Assembly: GCA_025201375.1 (NCBI GenBank)
Contig: JAIWZP010000102.1
Span: 1-26,473 of the forward strand
Source of the DNA: Gongronella butleri
Lineage: Eukaryota > Mucoromycota > Mucoromycetes > Mucorales > Cunninghamellaceae
Length of the DNA: 26,473 bases
Direction of reading: 5' to 3'
Shown: in pieces, positions 9,805-24,696 of the stretch
Position numbering within the stretch: the first letter of the stretch is position 1
Layout of the letters: each line of letters begins with the position of its first letter
Program-made: the position numbers and the translations under genes
The notes under the pieces: generated by a model
The model's database searches: none
Told to the model about the DNA's origin: nothing
What the model saw: only the letters and a program-made list of their open reading frames with translations

Positions 9805-11477
9805 GCACCTGTGCCTAAAAGGATGGACAATTAATTTTGAAAAAATTATAACTCAACATTTGCAAATAGGGCACCCAGGTATTTGATGCCAATCGATCTT
9901 CCAGGGAGTGGTGCTTTAATTGCCCTGACATCACGATCAAAACTGCGAGCCAATCGATTGGTTGCCAAAAAAAATTGCAATATGCCGTTTTTTTTGCTGA
10001 ACATCATACTCTGAGCTCACTCATGGAACGCTTTGCCTACCTTTTATTCTACGATAGAAAGAGAACATAGCGAAAGTCGTCGAACGAAAGATCTAGTCAG
10101 CTTTAAAAAAAATGGGCGAAGCGAGACCCCGTCGAGAAATTTGAAACTTCGGTCCTCAGATTTCCGCCAAACTTGGTCACAATGTAGGTCACTTTGAGTA
10201 CGCGTCAGACGTGTCAAATGAAGGAGAAGTCAAATTGTTCAATTCCGAGCAATGTGCATTTAGACGTTTAAATTAAAGCGCGTCGCTCCGAACGAGAACG
10301 CGCGATGATGCCGATATGAAGCGTCTATCGCGTAGTCGTGGCTATGGGACACAAAATCCATCGGCACAGAGATCGCGAAACGCGCCTGCGGTGCGTGCAT
10401 TCACGCGTCGAAAATTACTAATGAAACGGAACTGGCTTATTCTCGGCAACTTGCAATCCAAGCCATTGCGATCCCGGTGAGCCAAATGCGCGCCAGGGAG
10501 TGTTTTATCTGTGGAATCCACTTTGGGGATATTGCGATGCGTTTTCATCAACTTGGCCTTGGAGGCCATTTTTGCCATTTTTTGTCGATTACGATCCAAT
10601 GGCCAAGCCAATCACCGCCGTAAACATCGTGATTATTCGTCTTTCTTCATGCCCTGTCGCGGATCAAAAGATCAAAGTAATTAGAGAATTTTTGATTTTG
10701 CATTTTTCGGCCATCTGAGTGTGTCACTCTCAAAAATCACAATTTTCGAAAATGATGATATCTCGCGACAGTGGCGTCGTACAGATCCAGGTAAAGGCAC
10801 ATTCGAAAGAGCCCGGTTTTCTGATTCAGATGTGCCCTTCAATTTCAAGACAATACTAATTTTCCTACTTTTTCCCTCTGATTGCGCGATTTAAAGGGAA
10901 ACGTCATCACGATCCGCCATCGATTCTACTGATCGCTTTTCCATTTGCTTGGTATGGACCACCACAATGCTCAGACATCTGATCCGAATGTGTGCGCGGC
11001 GCCTTTCTGCTTTTTGCCGTGTTAAAATATGTGTCTTTTCAAGATCGCGATTGAATTTGCGGTCCTGACCCCGCGACGCGCTTGCCGTGAGATGTCCGGC
11101 CATTTTGGAAGAGGCGTAGCATCGGGAGCCATCTTGCCAATGGCGTTTAGGCACTCCAAACTTCACCCTTTTTTTTTACAACCACCTCTTTTCAGAGTCG
11201 ATTTCTTAATTTTACATGATAAGATGATGGAACATAATCTGAATGACATTGAATTGAACGTTCCACAGACTGGTCAACTCTTGCACTTTTAGCGAGCGGG
11301 CATCAATGCCTGATGGCCCACCCGCGATCTCGTAAGTCAAATAGCCAACATTTGCGCTTTTATTAAATTTGAATGACACACACTTGACAGGATGGAGAAA
11401 GACACGTTTATTTTGAGACTTGAATCAAATTAGGGGAAAGGAGATGTCGAAAATGGATATAATTACAGGAAATATGC
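9805..11477. other. Gene-poor region
   Basis: About 1.7 kb with no supported gene. Frames of 87-91 aa exist (plus 11029-11292; minus 10342-10611 and 10891-11166), but they show no domain, no coherent splice context and no compositional bias typical of the neighbouring genes. TTTATT at 11407-11412 is the likely poly(A) signal (AATAAA on the minus strand) of the FUSC-family gene ending at 11478. A 12-bp palindrome CCAATCGATTGG lies near 9951. Confidence 0.45.
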
Positions 11478-14400
11478 TCAGTGGACATATTCGAGATACA
11501 CGCTAACGCTATCTGGCCCGACGAGGTCGCGGACAGTGGCGACGAGGACCTCTACCTCGACGGCGAGCTGTTCCGAGTTCATGAGGTATGTGCTGTAGTA
11601 AGTGTACTCGGGTTCACCGAGGCGCTCAATGCTAAAGGGCGGCAGATGACGCACCTTGTCTGTGAGCGTGCGACGCGCCTTGGTTGGTCGGATGATGTAT
11701 GGCGGCAAGGGTGTCTTGTTTACAAGCGCATTGGACGCCACCTGCAGTGCCGTCAAAATGGACGCGATCTAGCATAAAAAAACAGAGTTTCAAGATGAGC
11801 GCGTCGCATCGCGTCTTTTTCGCATTTTTCTTCTTTTTTACCATGTCTTTGCGCTCTGTCCATGTGACATTGACAATGTTAAGCCTGTAGCGCGTATCAA
11901 TCTTTTCGAGCGCCAGTTCCATTTGCAGCATGATGTTGAGGATGTTGTCGAGGACTTGCAGGAGCTTGAGATATTGTTTCTCGGGGAATGGCCCGCGTAG
12001 CGTTGGCTCAAAGCGGCTCTGCTCCATCAGCGCGCGCGTGATCTTGATGTGCTGCCGAATGCTGTTGGCAAACGTCTTGAATAGCTTTTGATTTGTCTCC
12101 TTGAGCTGGTACTCGTACCGCGAGCCCTTGAGCAACAAACCCAAAAACGACGCGTAAAGCGCACCAATGTCACCCAGCATCCGCGCAATGTGGTGCCGCA
12201 CCTCGACGCGACTCGTATGCGCGTACGGAAAAATCGTGATCAGCATGGCCGCAAACACACCCACGAGCACCGTCGCCGTCCGCTTCAACACGTAAAAAAA
12301 AAAAAAAAGAAGAAAAATTAAAAAACTTGCTCATTTCCCCTCCATTTTTTTTTCCTTACCAGATACGTAATCTCGTACACGGTGCCATTCTCGCCTGTGA
12401 CCTTGAAAATGTAGCCATAGCCAACAACTATGGCGAAAAAGGCATCAATTACGTCCATTTTCTCTTTTCTTGCTATTTTTTTTGTGCCAACAAGCACTTA
12501 CTGAGGGATGTGGTGATGAGAGAAAACAGGCCGGTGGCACGATAAAACGTGGACAAGGTGTAGATCATGTACAATGGTATATTGACAATGAACATGACGA
12601 CAAGAATGGCCCAAAGGTAGCCACGCGAGATTTCCCATATCAAAAGTCCGCACACAGCGCCGATGAACGTGCCAATGGTGCGTACCATGGTTCTAAAAAA
12701 AAGCATCAATTCGCACGCCCTTTTCTTGTGTCTATTTTTCACTATTTTCTCGTTTTTGCTCTTTTTTTTTTTACCCAAATAGTGAGCTTCCGACCGAGGG
12801 ACCCATCCAAATGAGAGCGACGACGGGTGCCCATTGTCCGCGTGCCTTTGTGTACCAGAGGACGGACTGATCGAGGAAGCCTGGGAGCGAGAGGAGGACA
12901 ACGAGGACAGCGGCGCGTAAAGCAAAGGCTGTGTCGCTTGTGTAGACGTAATTGCGGCTGAATTCCCAGATCCAATAGAAAAATCGCTGCGAGCGTGTTG
13001 TTGGGTAGCCAGCGTCCGGGTCGTGGTACGTGTAGGGATCGAGAAACGTCTTTGGGATGATTTTACGCGTGTTTCTTGTGAATTGTTGCCGCCACTGATT
13101 GAGTTTGAGCAGCATGGGCAGCGTCTTGCGCCTGCGGTTGGGTGGGCGGCGCGGGACTTGTTGCTGTTGTCGGGGCTGGTCGGTGGTGGTGGATGTAAGT
13201 GGGTGTGAAATGCGACGACGTGTGGCGGACGCGTAACGTTGCAAGACGTTGCCATTGTCGACGGACGGCTCGTGATAATGCTGATGGAACCATTTGCGCG
13301 TCTCTTCTCGGCATGGAACCTGGCCGCGCACGGGATACGACAGCGAATAAAGGCGCGATGCGCGCGGTCGGTCGTCCATCTCACTTTCATCATCATTTTC
13401 GTCATTTTCGTCGTCTTCATCATCGTCGTCGTGCAATGGCCGCGGAATTGGAGCAGCCACGTTTACCTCTTCGTCTGTGAATCTGCACGAGGTGGAGGTT
13501 GGAGCCGTGTTGTGGTTATTTTCTTTTGTTTTGTCGTCATTTGGTGGTGGTGACGGGGATTGATCATGTTTGACGTCGATAAAGGACTGCAGCAGCACGG
13601 TGTGGTGCGTGAGTGTGCGCTGCAGGTTGGATGTGCTGCTCTGTTGCTGTTGAGTAAGTGCGCTGGGTGCGTCGAGATCGTAAGCTGTTTCGCGTTTCTT
13701 CCAAAACAGCTTGTGCAGCGATACAGAGGGCAGCCAGAAGCGGCGCTGATGGCGGACCTGGTCCATATCGTAGACGAGCGACGACAGTGTATAGAGAATC
13801 TCGGCGTACGTCCTCAGATTGAATTGGAAGAGCAAAATCATCAATAAAGCGCGACGCGGGTGTTTGTCGCGATTGTAAAGAAGACCGAGACCCATCAGGC
13901 GCTTGGCGTCGAATTGTTGGATAGCCGTGAGCAATTCAAGCGATGGATCCACATTGTGATCGTACATGATGGCCGTGTTGGGCGTGCCCCGGTATTGCCG
14001 CCAAAATCTCACGAAAAATGGCTTATTTTGCGTGCGTGGATCGATGTTTTGCATGCGCCGCAATCGTTTAATGGTCTCGTCAACGGCAATGGAGCAGGCC
14101 GACACGAGATCAATGTATGTCGCGCGTGATTGTTGCAAAACAGCCATGTATTCGTCGTGTTGGATGCTCGCCGTGGCAGCGCCCTCTTCGAGGGTGACCG
14201 ATTGCCGCGGTGTGGACGGTGCCGTCGACGCGTGGCTGGACGCTAGCGATGGCTCGTGCACGAGGATCGATGGTGAAGGGCACGGCGGGAATTGGTGCAA
14301 CTGCTGTACGTGTAAGAGTTTTTCTCTGGCTGTGGCGGAATTGGCATTAGGCTCGTGACGAAGTCGCTGGAGTTGCTGCAGATGGTGCTGGTGTTGCTGC

Positions 14401-15974
14401 TGCTGGTATTGAGCCTCGAGTTGCTTTTGCTGATCGTCTTCCAGGTCGTCATCGCCGTACCACGAAGATGGCACGAGATCGGGACTACTCGATGATTTTG
14501 GCGTTGGCTGCTTGTTTAATGGCGGCACAAGCAGGGTAATTGAGCCTGGTGGCGCAGCTGATCCGTCATTTGCGCGATTTCCGGCGCTGCTGGTGTCTGC
14601 TTGTGGCTCGGGCGGTGAATTTGTAGATGACCGCGAATTTGAGCGCGATGATGCATGCGACATGTGTGATGCCGAGTTGCGCAATGGCGACCCGCATGGC
14701 ATTGGCGATTTGTGGAGCGTGACGGCCGACGCGGGTTGCATGGTGCGCTGGATGAGGTCCAATTTTCGTAAATTGGATGCCATGACGCGGCCAATGGCCA
14801 CACCGTGCAGGGGGACGCGCAGCCGCTTGAGCAATTTCGTCAATTCCTTGGCGTCGACTGGTGACACGGTGTTGAACGAGATTTCGCGGCACACGGTGCG
14901 CTTGCGATGGATCAATGCAAGTAAAAGCGAGTCAATCTTGTTGTGGATCTCGGCTGGTGTGTCTGGCACAGGCGCAGCGGGCACCTCCTTCACAATTCCT
15001 TGGTAATGCGACTGAAAAAAGCCTTGGACCTGTTGCCGCGTGATGTCGCTAAATACCTCGAGCGTTTTGACGAGGTCTTGCACGTAAAACCGCGTGCTGT
15101 TATCCGGTCCGAGGATCAAAAACACCAAAAAGATGGTGAGAAACCCCGCAAGAGGAGGAATCAAGTAGATAACCTGTAGATAGAAACAAAAAATGGCCAA
15201 ACGCAAGAAAAAATAAAAAAAAACAATGAGAACCCGGCAAAATGCAATGAGATGCATCCGAGTGCAGAACTTGCCACATTGATGGGCGACCACACCGGAT
15301 CAAGCACCGCGCCCAAGAAGCTAAAACACATGATCGACGCCGACAGCATACCTAAATATTGGCAAAAAAAATGAGTTTGTTCTTTTTTTTGCTATTTTTT
15401 TTTTTCGCCCAATTTCATTTTTATTTCTCCTTACCACCGACGTTGGCTTGGTCCACCTTGACACGGACATAGTTCAACACGAAGGCACCGACGGCGAGAA
15501 AAGAGATAAGAATGCCGCATTGTGCGGGCTGCGCGTGGACAGTGGCCTCTGGCTCGCGTACGAGAAAGGCGCAATAGGTGCCAAGGATCGAGTAGGCCGC
15601 GGCAATGCAACACATGAACGCACCGAAAATGGCATCCTAAAGCAGGGTGAGTGAAAAAAAAAATGCACAATGAGCGCTTGGGCGGGTACCTCGGCAATAA
15701 AACCCAGCGACTTGCATGGATGGATGAATTCGACGGCGATGCACCCCAGGATGCCTGCGGTGCTCGTTCGCTCACGGATCGGGTCGTATACAATTAGACC
15801 AAACACAATGACCACGGCAAGATCGGCCTTGATGATTGTCTTGAGAATGGGCCAGTCCAATTGTCTCCACGCACCCTGAAGCTTTTCGCGCAGCGTCGCA
15901 AATGGGAGCACCTGCCCCGATGATGGCGAAAATGCAAAACTCGCTTGCGTCCGCAGAGCCTCCTTGTTGAGCAT
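11478..15974 (-). CDS. FUSC/ArAE-family (brefeldin A sensitivity-related) membrane protein
   Basis: The exons, in transcript order, are 15974-15690, 15636-15435, 15351-15275, 15173-12775, 12692-12502, 12427-12360, 12282-11842 and 11768-11478 (1317 aa). All junctions keep frame. Intron 3 again needs a GCAAGT donor (transcript strand, at 15274). The N-terminal half holds a hydrophobic multi-span block (residues ~45-210) with the family signature GAVLDPVWSPINV. The C-terminal half holds a second membrane block (~925-1090; ALRAAVLVVLLSLPGFLD, TIGTFIGAVCGLLIWEIS, TATVLVGVFAAMLI) and a soluble tail. This two-block layout matches fungal ArAE_2_N/FUSC_2 proteins, putative ER or plasma-membrane exporters of aromatic acids or amphiphiles. 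The linker in the 2.4-kb exon is low complexity, with a Gln/His-rich stretch near residue 440 and an Asp/Glu-rich stretch near 770. The ATG at 15974 has TATATA about 38 nt upstream. The substrate is unknown. Confidence 0.85.
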
Positions 15975-17441
15975 AAGTCGAAAAGTTGAAGGGGGGATGC
16001 ACTGACGAGGGTATATACAGAAATAAAAAGAAAAAAAGAGAAAGAGTAGGAAAGAAAAGCGAATTGAGGGGTCACCACCGATCGTCTTTCCCATTTATGG
16101 CACTTTTTTTTTGTTTCATGATCTTTTATCCACCACGCGGGGGAAAGGCCAGCCGGCTCGCGATGATGGGGATCACCGTCACATGAAGGTAAAAACAAGA
16201 AGGGAGGCCAATTGGGGGTTTTTAAATGACGCGCAGCAGCCTTTTTATCACCCCCTCCTCTTTTTCCCAATATTCGTGCCCGTCCCTGGCCAGGCCGTCG
16301 CACGTCAACAATGAAGCGGCCGGCTCTATAGCATGGCATGAAAAATTGAGAGGATGCCGCTCGCACCAGAGCGCAAAAACCTTAAAATTTTCTGTTATTC
16401 TGTCAAGCGACGCCATGCCCGCGGGGCAAAAAATTCGAAAAGCGACGCCATTGGTCCCCCGCATTTTGTGGCCCCCGTGCGACGCGTCGATTTTTTTTTT
16501 TCGTTTACGTACGGCCAATTTTGTCGCGCTTTATACCGCAGTGAGCGCACATCGAGGGCTTAATAACGAGAAAAGAAGAAATATATGAGGATCGAGCGCC
16601 CTTTTGGGCATAAATGAGGGGTCAATTGGCGGCCCTTTTGCGTGATTGTTTCCAAATCGGTCGTTTGGCTTGCCGCCGAAAACGCATTCGGCCCCATCGG
16701 CATCTTGGCGAGGCAAGTAAATGACATCAAACCACAAAAGAAGAAAAAACGACAAAAAGGCGTGCATAAATGCATTTTTTCTATGCATCTTTTTTTTTTG
16801 CAAAAACAGGGTCCAATGAACAGGCAAGCCCCAATTGAATTTAATATACACAGGACGGGAAGGGGGTAGAAGCACCCCTTTTTCCACTTGCGAGATGCAG
16901 ATTTTGCGTGTCGTGCCACTTGTGCAATGTCCGAATGGACGTTACACGAGCGCGAGGACCATCCCTGATTGGACAGCCGCGCTTCCATGGCATCTGACCA
17001 CTCTCCCAAAAATAATTGGGGTGCGTGGAGCCCACAAGCACGGAGAAAGAGGTGCTTTGGGCGTTTTTGCACGGTTTTGGCAGTGCAAAAAGGTGCCATT
17101 GAGCAGTCACCAGCGGGTAAATGATGAAAAGCAAGGATGAAACGGGCAGGGCACTCTCCGGAGAATAGATGGGAAAAGGGGCTCAAGGGCTCGTCTCTCA
17201 AAAAGCTGGGCAAAAAAAAAAAAAAAAAAGAAAAAACAAGGAGAGGGCCATTTCCAAGGGAAAAAAAAAAAAAAAAAAAACGCCTCACCTCTGTTTATTT
17301 TTTTTTCTCTTTCTTTCTCCTCCCCCCTCTCGCCGTTTCCAAGCCTTTTCTTTCTTTTTCTCTGTCCTTTGATCGTGTTGGCAGCCTTTTTCCTTGTCCC
17401 CCCTCCCCCCCTGGCCCGCACCATCGCTTTCGTCCCCGTCC
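15975..17441. other. Shared divergent promoter region, AT-homopolymer rich
   Basis: About 1.47 kb separates the starts of the FUSC-family gene (-) and the MYST gene (+). It contains CCAAT-type sites (near 16449, 16512 and 16621), a TATATA box for the leftward gene, and A-runs at about 17212-17229 and 17262-17280 close upstream of the MYST start. A minus-strand frame of 242 codons (16560-17288) crosses it, but its translation is a jumble of Phe runs and Cys/His-rich segments without a domain, so I did not call it. Either strand could carry an unannotated leader exon. Confidence 0.45.
16012..16017 (-). promoter_or_regulatory. TATA box of the FUSC-family gene
   Basis: TATATA (minus strand reads GTATATACCC) lies about 38 nt upstream of the chosen start at 15974. 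Its position supports that ATG over an upstream in-frame one that would add a Phe-rich leader. Confidence 0.45.
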
Positions 17442-20328
<2,887 letters not shown>

Positions 20329-21257
20329 TCTCATAGACACCCCACTTGTTTTGTCTCGCCTCGTCTCAAATTGCTTTTTTTTTTTACCACTTTGTGTATT
20401 ACGATATCCCCCCTCTCCTTCTTTTGTGCGTCGCGTGGTGTCGTTTCTGGCCTTTTTTTTTTCTTGTGTGGCCCCCACCACCGACCGGAGCCCGGCCCTT
20501 TATTGATTATTTCGCTTTTGAAGTTTTACCCTTGTGCGCATGACGCCAAAAAGTGACCGCGGCCGCGCGCGCTTGTCTCCAACTCGTCTCCTTGCCACTC
20601 CACACCCCCTTCCCCCCCCTCTCTTCTCCCACGAGGCCGCCACTCTGGCATCATGCATGTTGGCCTTGTCAATAAAAAAAAAAGAAATTGCGCGTCACCA
20701 TTGGTAATTGACCTGCTTTGGGTTGCGGATTGCCCACGAGGCACGAGTGTGTTGGAACTTGTCTGCGTGCGGATCACTGATCTGCGGTTTGCCAACGCAA
20801 AAATAGGGAGCATGCTTTCATGCCGCATGATCATTGGCGAGGGAAATAAAAAAGGAGGCAACAACTCCTTTTTTCACTCGCTCATCCTGTGCCGCCAAAG
20901 TGAAACAATAGGCCACGCCCGCCCACTGAAAGGGATACGTGCCCAGTCTGGCTTGGTCGGGTCTTGTGTTGAGGTGAAGATCATGAAATGCCGGCCATTG
21001 TGCGACCAACACGCAACCATGCCCCCCTTTTTTTTGCTTTCTGCTCGCTAGATCCATGTGACACAAACATCTGGTGCATGATTGGCTGACGTTTTGTTCG
21101 ACCAATCACATCGCTCGCTCCCTCACGAGCTCTCAGGCGGCCGCTGCAAACCTTGTCCGAAATCTTAAATAAGGCAAGCAAATTTAAATCTGCTTTTTCT
21201 TTACGTTTCTTCACATTTCTGTGGCAAAGGGAAAAAAAAATTAGAAAAAAAGGAAGC
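20329..21257. other. Spacer with MYST 3' end and MFS promoter
   Basis: The first part is pyrimidine-rich, with AATAAA at 20671-20676, the likely MYST poly(A) signal about 340 nt past the stop. The second part is the promoter of the MFS gene. It has an inverted pair of CCAAT boxes (ATTGG at 21081-21085 and CCAAT at 21102-21106) and a TATA-like TTAAATAAGG near 21164, about 90 nt before the ATG. No gene is visible between. Confidence 0.5.
21081..21106. promoter_or_regulatory. Inverted CCAAT-box pair upstream of the MFS gene
   Basis: ATTGG and CCAAT lie on opposite strands within 26 bp, about 150-180 nt upstream of the MFS start. CCAAT is the core bound by the fungal HAP/NF-Y complex; actual binding is inference. 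Confidence 0.35.
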
Positions 21258-23425
21258 ATGAGCCAGTCAATCACGAAAATCAAGGATGCAGATGTCGTGA
21301 TCGCCCATCAAGACGACGCGTCCATGCATTCCGGTAGCCACGCCGCCATGATGGATGCCGAAACCAACAAGAAACAGCCGTCGCGCACCGCATCGTTCTT
21401 CAATGTGGTCTTTGGTGAGTCAATTCTTCCCTTTGAGGACAAACGGGGGGGGGAGGCATCAAGAAAAGAAAAACGAGATTAGGATGGAGAAGCTCATCCT
21501 CCTTTTTTTTTTTGATGAATTGCAGCTGGCTTTGCGCTTTTGAGCGATGGCTACCAATCGGGCATCATCAGCTTCATCAATCTCGTGCTGGCGCAGATTT
21601 ATGGCACCGAGATCTTCAATGCGACCATGTCGTCGCGTCTCTCATACTCTATGTTTGTCGGTTGTGTCATTGGTCAACTGGTAAGGCAACTTGGTTTTTT
21701 TTTTTTTTTTTTTTTTCTTTGAGAAGCGTGGGGAAACTTTGTGCGAGATGAAAAAGAACGGGGCAGACACCATGTGACACCACCTTGCCTCATTTGTAAA
21801 ACCCATTGCCATTATTACCATTGCCATTAAACGCGGTCTTTTTATTTATATAGGGCTTTGGCTTTTTTGTCGACCGCATTGGCCGCAAGGCGGGCCTCGT
21901 GGCCACCACATTCCTTGTGATTCTTGGTGCTGCCCTCTCTGCCGCATCTAGTGGCCCCACTCCCGAAGGACTTCTTTGGATGATGGTCGTAGCACGCGGC
22001 GTCCTGGGCGTCGGCGTCGGTGGCGAGTAAGAAAAATGCACAAAAAAGGGAGAAAAAAAAAGCGGCCCTATTTGCTCACGTCATTTTTTTTCTGCAATTC
22101 TCTTTATCATAGATACCCGTGTAGCAGCGTGTCAGCTGGTGAGTCTGCCGACGAAGTGTCACCCGGCAGCCGCGGCAAATTGTTTGTCCTTGTCACCAAT
22201 TTTGTCATTGACCTTGGTTACGTCGTGTCGGCAATTGTGCCTGTCGTGCTGCTTGCTATCTTTACCGAAGCGAACCTCGAGCCTGTGTGGCGCCTTGGTC
22301 TCGGTCTTGGTATCGTCCCACCCTTGTCTGTCCTCTATTGTAAGTGTTAAAAAAAACCGGAGCGCCAATGCATGTGCATGCGCGTCCATGCGCGTTCATG
22401 CTCGTCAGTGCGCAGCAAACCCCGTCGATACGCGCCCTATTACCTAAGAGGACGCATCTTGACTTTTTTTTTTTTTGCCTTTTTTTTCGGCTAGTCCGTC
22501 TGCGCATGGCCGATTCCAAGGCGTACAAGAAGAGTGCCATGAAGAAGCGTGTTCCTTATTGGCTCATCATGAAGCTCTACTGGCCACGCATCCTCACCGT
22601 GTCGCTCATCTGGTTTGTCTACGATTTCATCAGGTAAATCGCGCGACCATTGGGCCCTGCTGGCCATGAAAAAAACATTGCAATGCTCATTTCGCCTCTT
22701 TTTACTTGCTTTTAGCTACCCCAATGGTGTCTTTTCGAGCGTGATTATCAGCAAGGTGGCGCAGGGCGAGCCCATGATCATTACGAGTGCGTGGAACGTG
22801 TTGCTGTACTCGTTCTACCTGCCAGGGTGCATTGCCGCGTGTTTCCTTGTCGATAGAATTGGCCGCAAGCACACACTGGCCATTGGTCTCTTGAGCCTCG
22901 GTATTGTCGGCATGGTCATTGGCGGCTCGTTTGAGCCTCTGTCTACCAAATGCTTCCCTCTCTTTGTCATTCTCTATGGACTCTTTTTGGCACTCGCGGA
23001 AATGGTATATATGACTTTCGTTTGTTTTGCGCGTTGTGTGCTCATTTTTTTTAACTTTCCAGGGTCCTGGCAGCACGATTGGCCTGATTGCTATGGAAAG
23101 CTTCCCCACGGCTGTGCGAGGCACGGGCTATGGTATTGCGGCAGCCATGGGCAAGGTCGGCGCCACGGTGGGCACGGTGGCGTTTGCGCCGATGCAAGCT
23201 CAATTAGGCGTGCGCGGGCCATTCCTTGTGGGCAGCGGCATTGCCATTGCGACGAGCGTGGCCGCGTACTTTTTCATCTACGAGGTCAAATCGCTCGAGG
23301 AAGAGGACCGCAAGTTTAAGGAATATCTGCTCGCTAATGGCTACGACGTCTCCGACATGGGATTGGAACCTGCTGCCGCTCGCGACGACTCCTCAATCGC
23401 CAAGCCCGCAGACATCTCCTCCTGA
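21258..23425 (+). CDS. MFS transporter, GIT1/phosphate-symporter-like
   Basis: The exons are 21258-21414, 21526-21680, 21854-22026, 22113-22339, 22495-22633, 22716-23004 and 23063-23425 (500 aa, usual for a 12-TM MFS protein). All junctions are in phase. The MFS loop signature is present in both halves: FFVDRIGRK at ~109-116 and FLVDRIGRK at ~328-335. Other family-like blocks are FALLSDGYQSGI in TM1, GVGVGGEYPCSS in TM4, RLRMADSKAYKK in the central loop and YPNGVFSSVIIS at the start of the second half. These resemble fungal GIT1 (glycerophosphoinositol/glycerophosphocholine permease) and related PHS-family H+ symporters. The likely role is uptake of phosphodiesters or phosphate at the plasma membrane; the substrate is inference. 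The cytosolic N-terminus (~50 aa) is hydrophilic. AATAAA lies at 23621-23626. Confidence 0.9.
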
Positions 23426-23849
23426 TTTCTCTCTCTCTTTATTTTGCTGTTTTTTTATCTTAAAATCCTTGTATTATCATATCATATGAAATTTAATGTG
23501 TCTTTCTCATTCCCAATCCCCCCCCATTCTCTCCTTTTTCCTGCTGGCTTTGATAGAATATTATTTTGTTATAATACTTCTCTGCTAGTCTTCTCTACCT
23601 GTACCTCTTTTATCATAGAAAATAAATGGCGGTGGCACTCGTCGGTGCCTCCCATCCGTTCATCAGCCCCACAAAAGCAATGGCATCATACCTGCTATGA
23701 TACTGTGTCATACTTCTCTTTGAACGACCAATACAGCATGAATCCTCAGCAAGTGCCCGAGAAAATGAACAAAAGCACGACTTTCATCCGTTTTGTCGGA
23801 TTTTGCACACATATAAGGCGTTTGTTGATCTGTCCTTGTCTCGATCTCA
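23426..23849. other. 3' flank of the MFS gene
   Basis: This is AT-rich sequence containing the MFS poly(A) signal AATAAA at 23621-23626, about 200 nt past the stop. I see no gene here. A good acceptor-like TCTCAG ends at 23849, directly before the relic described next. Confidence 0.5.
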
Positions 23850-24523
23850 GTGGAGGATTGGACAGAAACTGACGCACACAATCACTTCAAAAGTATTCAG
23901 CTATTATTTTCCAATACGTATGATGTTTCAATACTGGCTGATGATTTTAGGCCAAATTATATTTTTGCGTGTGCTTGCGAATCGCGATGCACGCGAAACA
24001 AGTCTTGGGCTCATCCTGGGCATCTGCATGCGGAACACAATCGATGGATCATGATGACATGCCTTTGAAATAATGGAGAAATTCGAATTTTTTTAGTTTC
24101 CCATGAATGTTGTTTCGCTTTTCATACCTACCCAGTGATTTTTAGTTTTACTCTGTACGTGTGCGTCGAAACGCGTAACATGAGCCGCAGTGGAGTCCCA
24201 TTATCCGACGCCAGCGTCCAGTTGCCGCAAACAATAATGGTTTTTTCGCAAAATAACGAGTTAACGACATTGTGCGTTTTGTTGGCCCTCTACAACCGTT
24301 TATTTGTTCGATTTTCTTTTTGTATTTGACTTGGTTGTTGTCATCGTCAAGGGATGCGTTTCTCACGGCTGTAAATCCTGACAGTATGAAAGCGGGGAAT
24401 GGCAGGTGCATTGGGCTGGGAGAATTGCCCTTTCTTGGCAATGCGCGAATGACTATTACCTACTGTTACTGGATTTGTCCAATCAGATCGCGCGAAACAC
24501 TTTTTTTTATACGTGCAAATTAA
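23850..24523 (+). pseudogene. Cys/His-rich coding relic or unmodelled multi-exon gene
   Basis: A frame from an acceptor-like CAG at 23849 to the stop at 24068 reads VEDWTETDAHNHFKSIQLLF, then FACACESRCTRNKSWAHPGH followed by LHAEHNRWIMMTC. The spaced Cys and His residues suggest a zinc-binding fold. A second open stretch (24135-24329) includes SRSGVPLSDASVQLPQTIMV. A third (24272-24523), after a possible AG at about 24349, includes AVNPDSMKAGNGRCIGLGEL. No set of splice sites joined all three cleanly, and no start codon, TATA box or poly(A) signal was convincing. It may be a decayed transposon gene given the repeats and transposase next door. Not recognised. Confidence 0.3.
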
Positions 24524-24551
24524 AAAAGTTTGCGTGCAAATCAGATTGAGC

Positions 24552-24679
24552 ACGCGCAAAGTGGAATTGAGGTGCGCGCGGATTGCTGGTTAGAGACGCG
24601 CAAAGTGGAATTGAGGTGCGCGCAGGTTGCTGGTTAGAGACGCGCAAAGTGGAATTGAGGTGCGCGCAGATTGCTGGTG
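24552..24679. repeat. Tandem repeat, three copies of 44 bp
   Basis: The copies start at 24552, 24596 and 24640. Each begins ACGCGCAAAGTGGAATTGAG, continues GTGCGCGC and then ATTGCTGGTTAGAG. The first two are full length; the third runs about 40 bp before diverging. Differences are confined to one or two bases after GCGCGC. The period is not a multiple of three, so it does not encode a peptide repeat. It lies about 120 bp from the 3' end of the transposase gene. Confidence 0.9.
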
Positions 24680-24696
24680 TGGGGCGCAAAAAAAAA

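Noticed and set aside
10342..11292. Three 87-91 codon frames on both strands
   Set aside because: No domain, no splice or poly(A) context, and composition consistent with chance in moderately GC-rich intergenic DNA.
15975..16094. In-frame N-terminal extension of the FUSC protein (MGKTIGG..)
   Set aside because: It would translate through the TATATA box and a Phe-rich tract; the ATG at 15974 is better placed.
16560..17288. 242-codon minus-strand open frame in the shared promoter
   Set aside because: The translation begins with Phe runs from an A-tract, shows no domain or consistent composition, and lies between two well-supported divergent starts.
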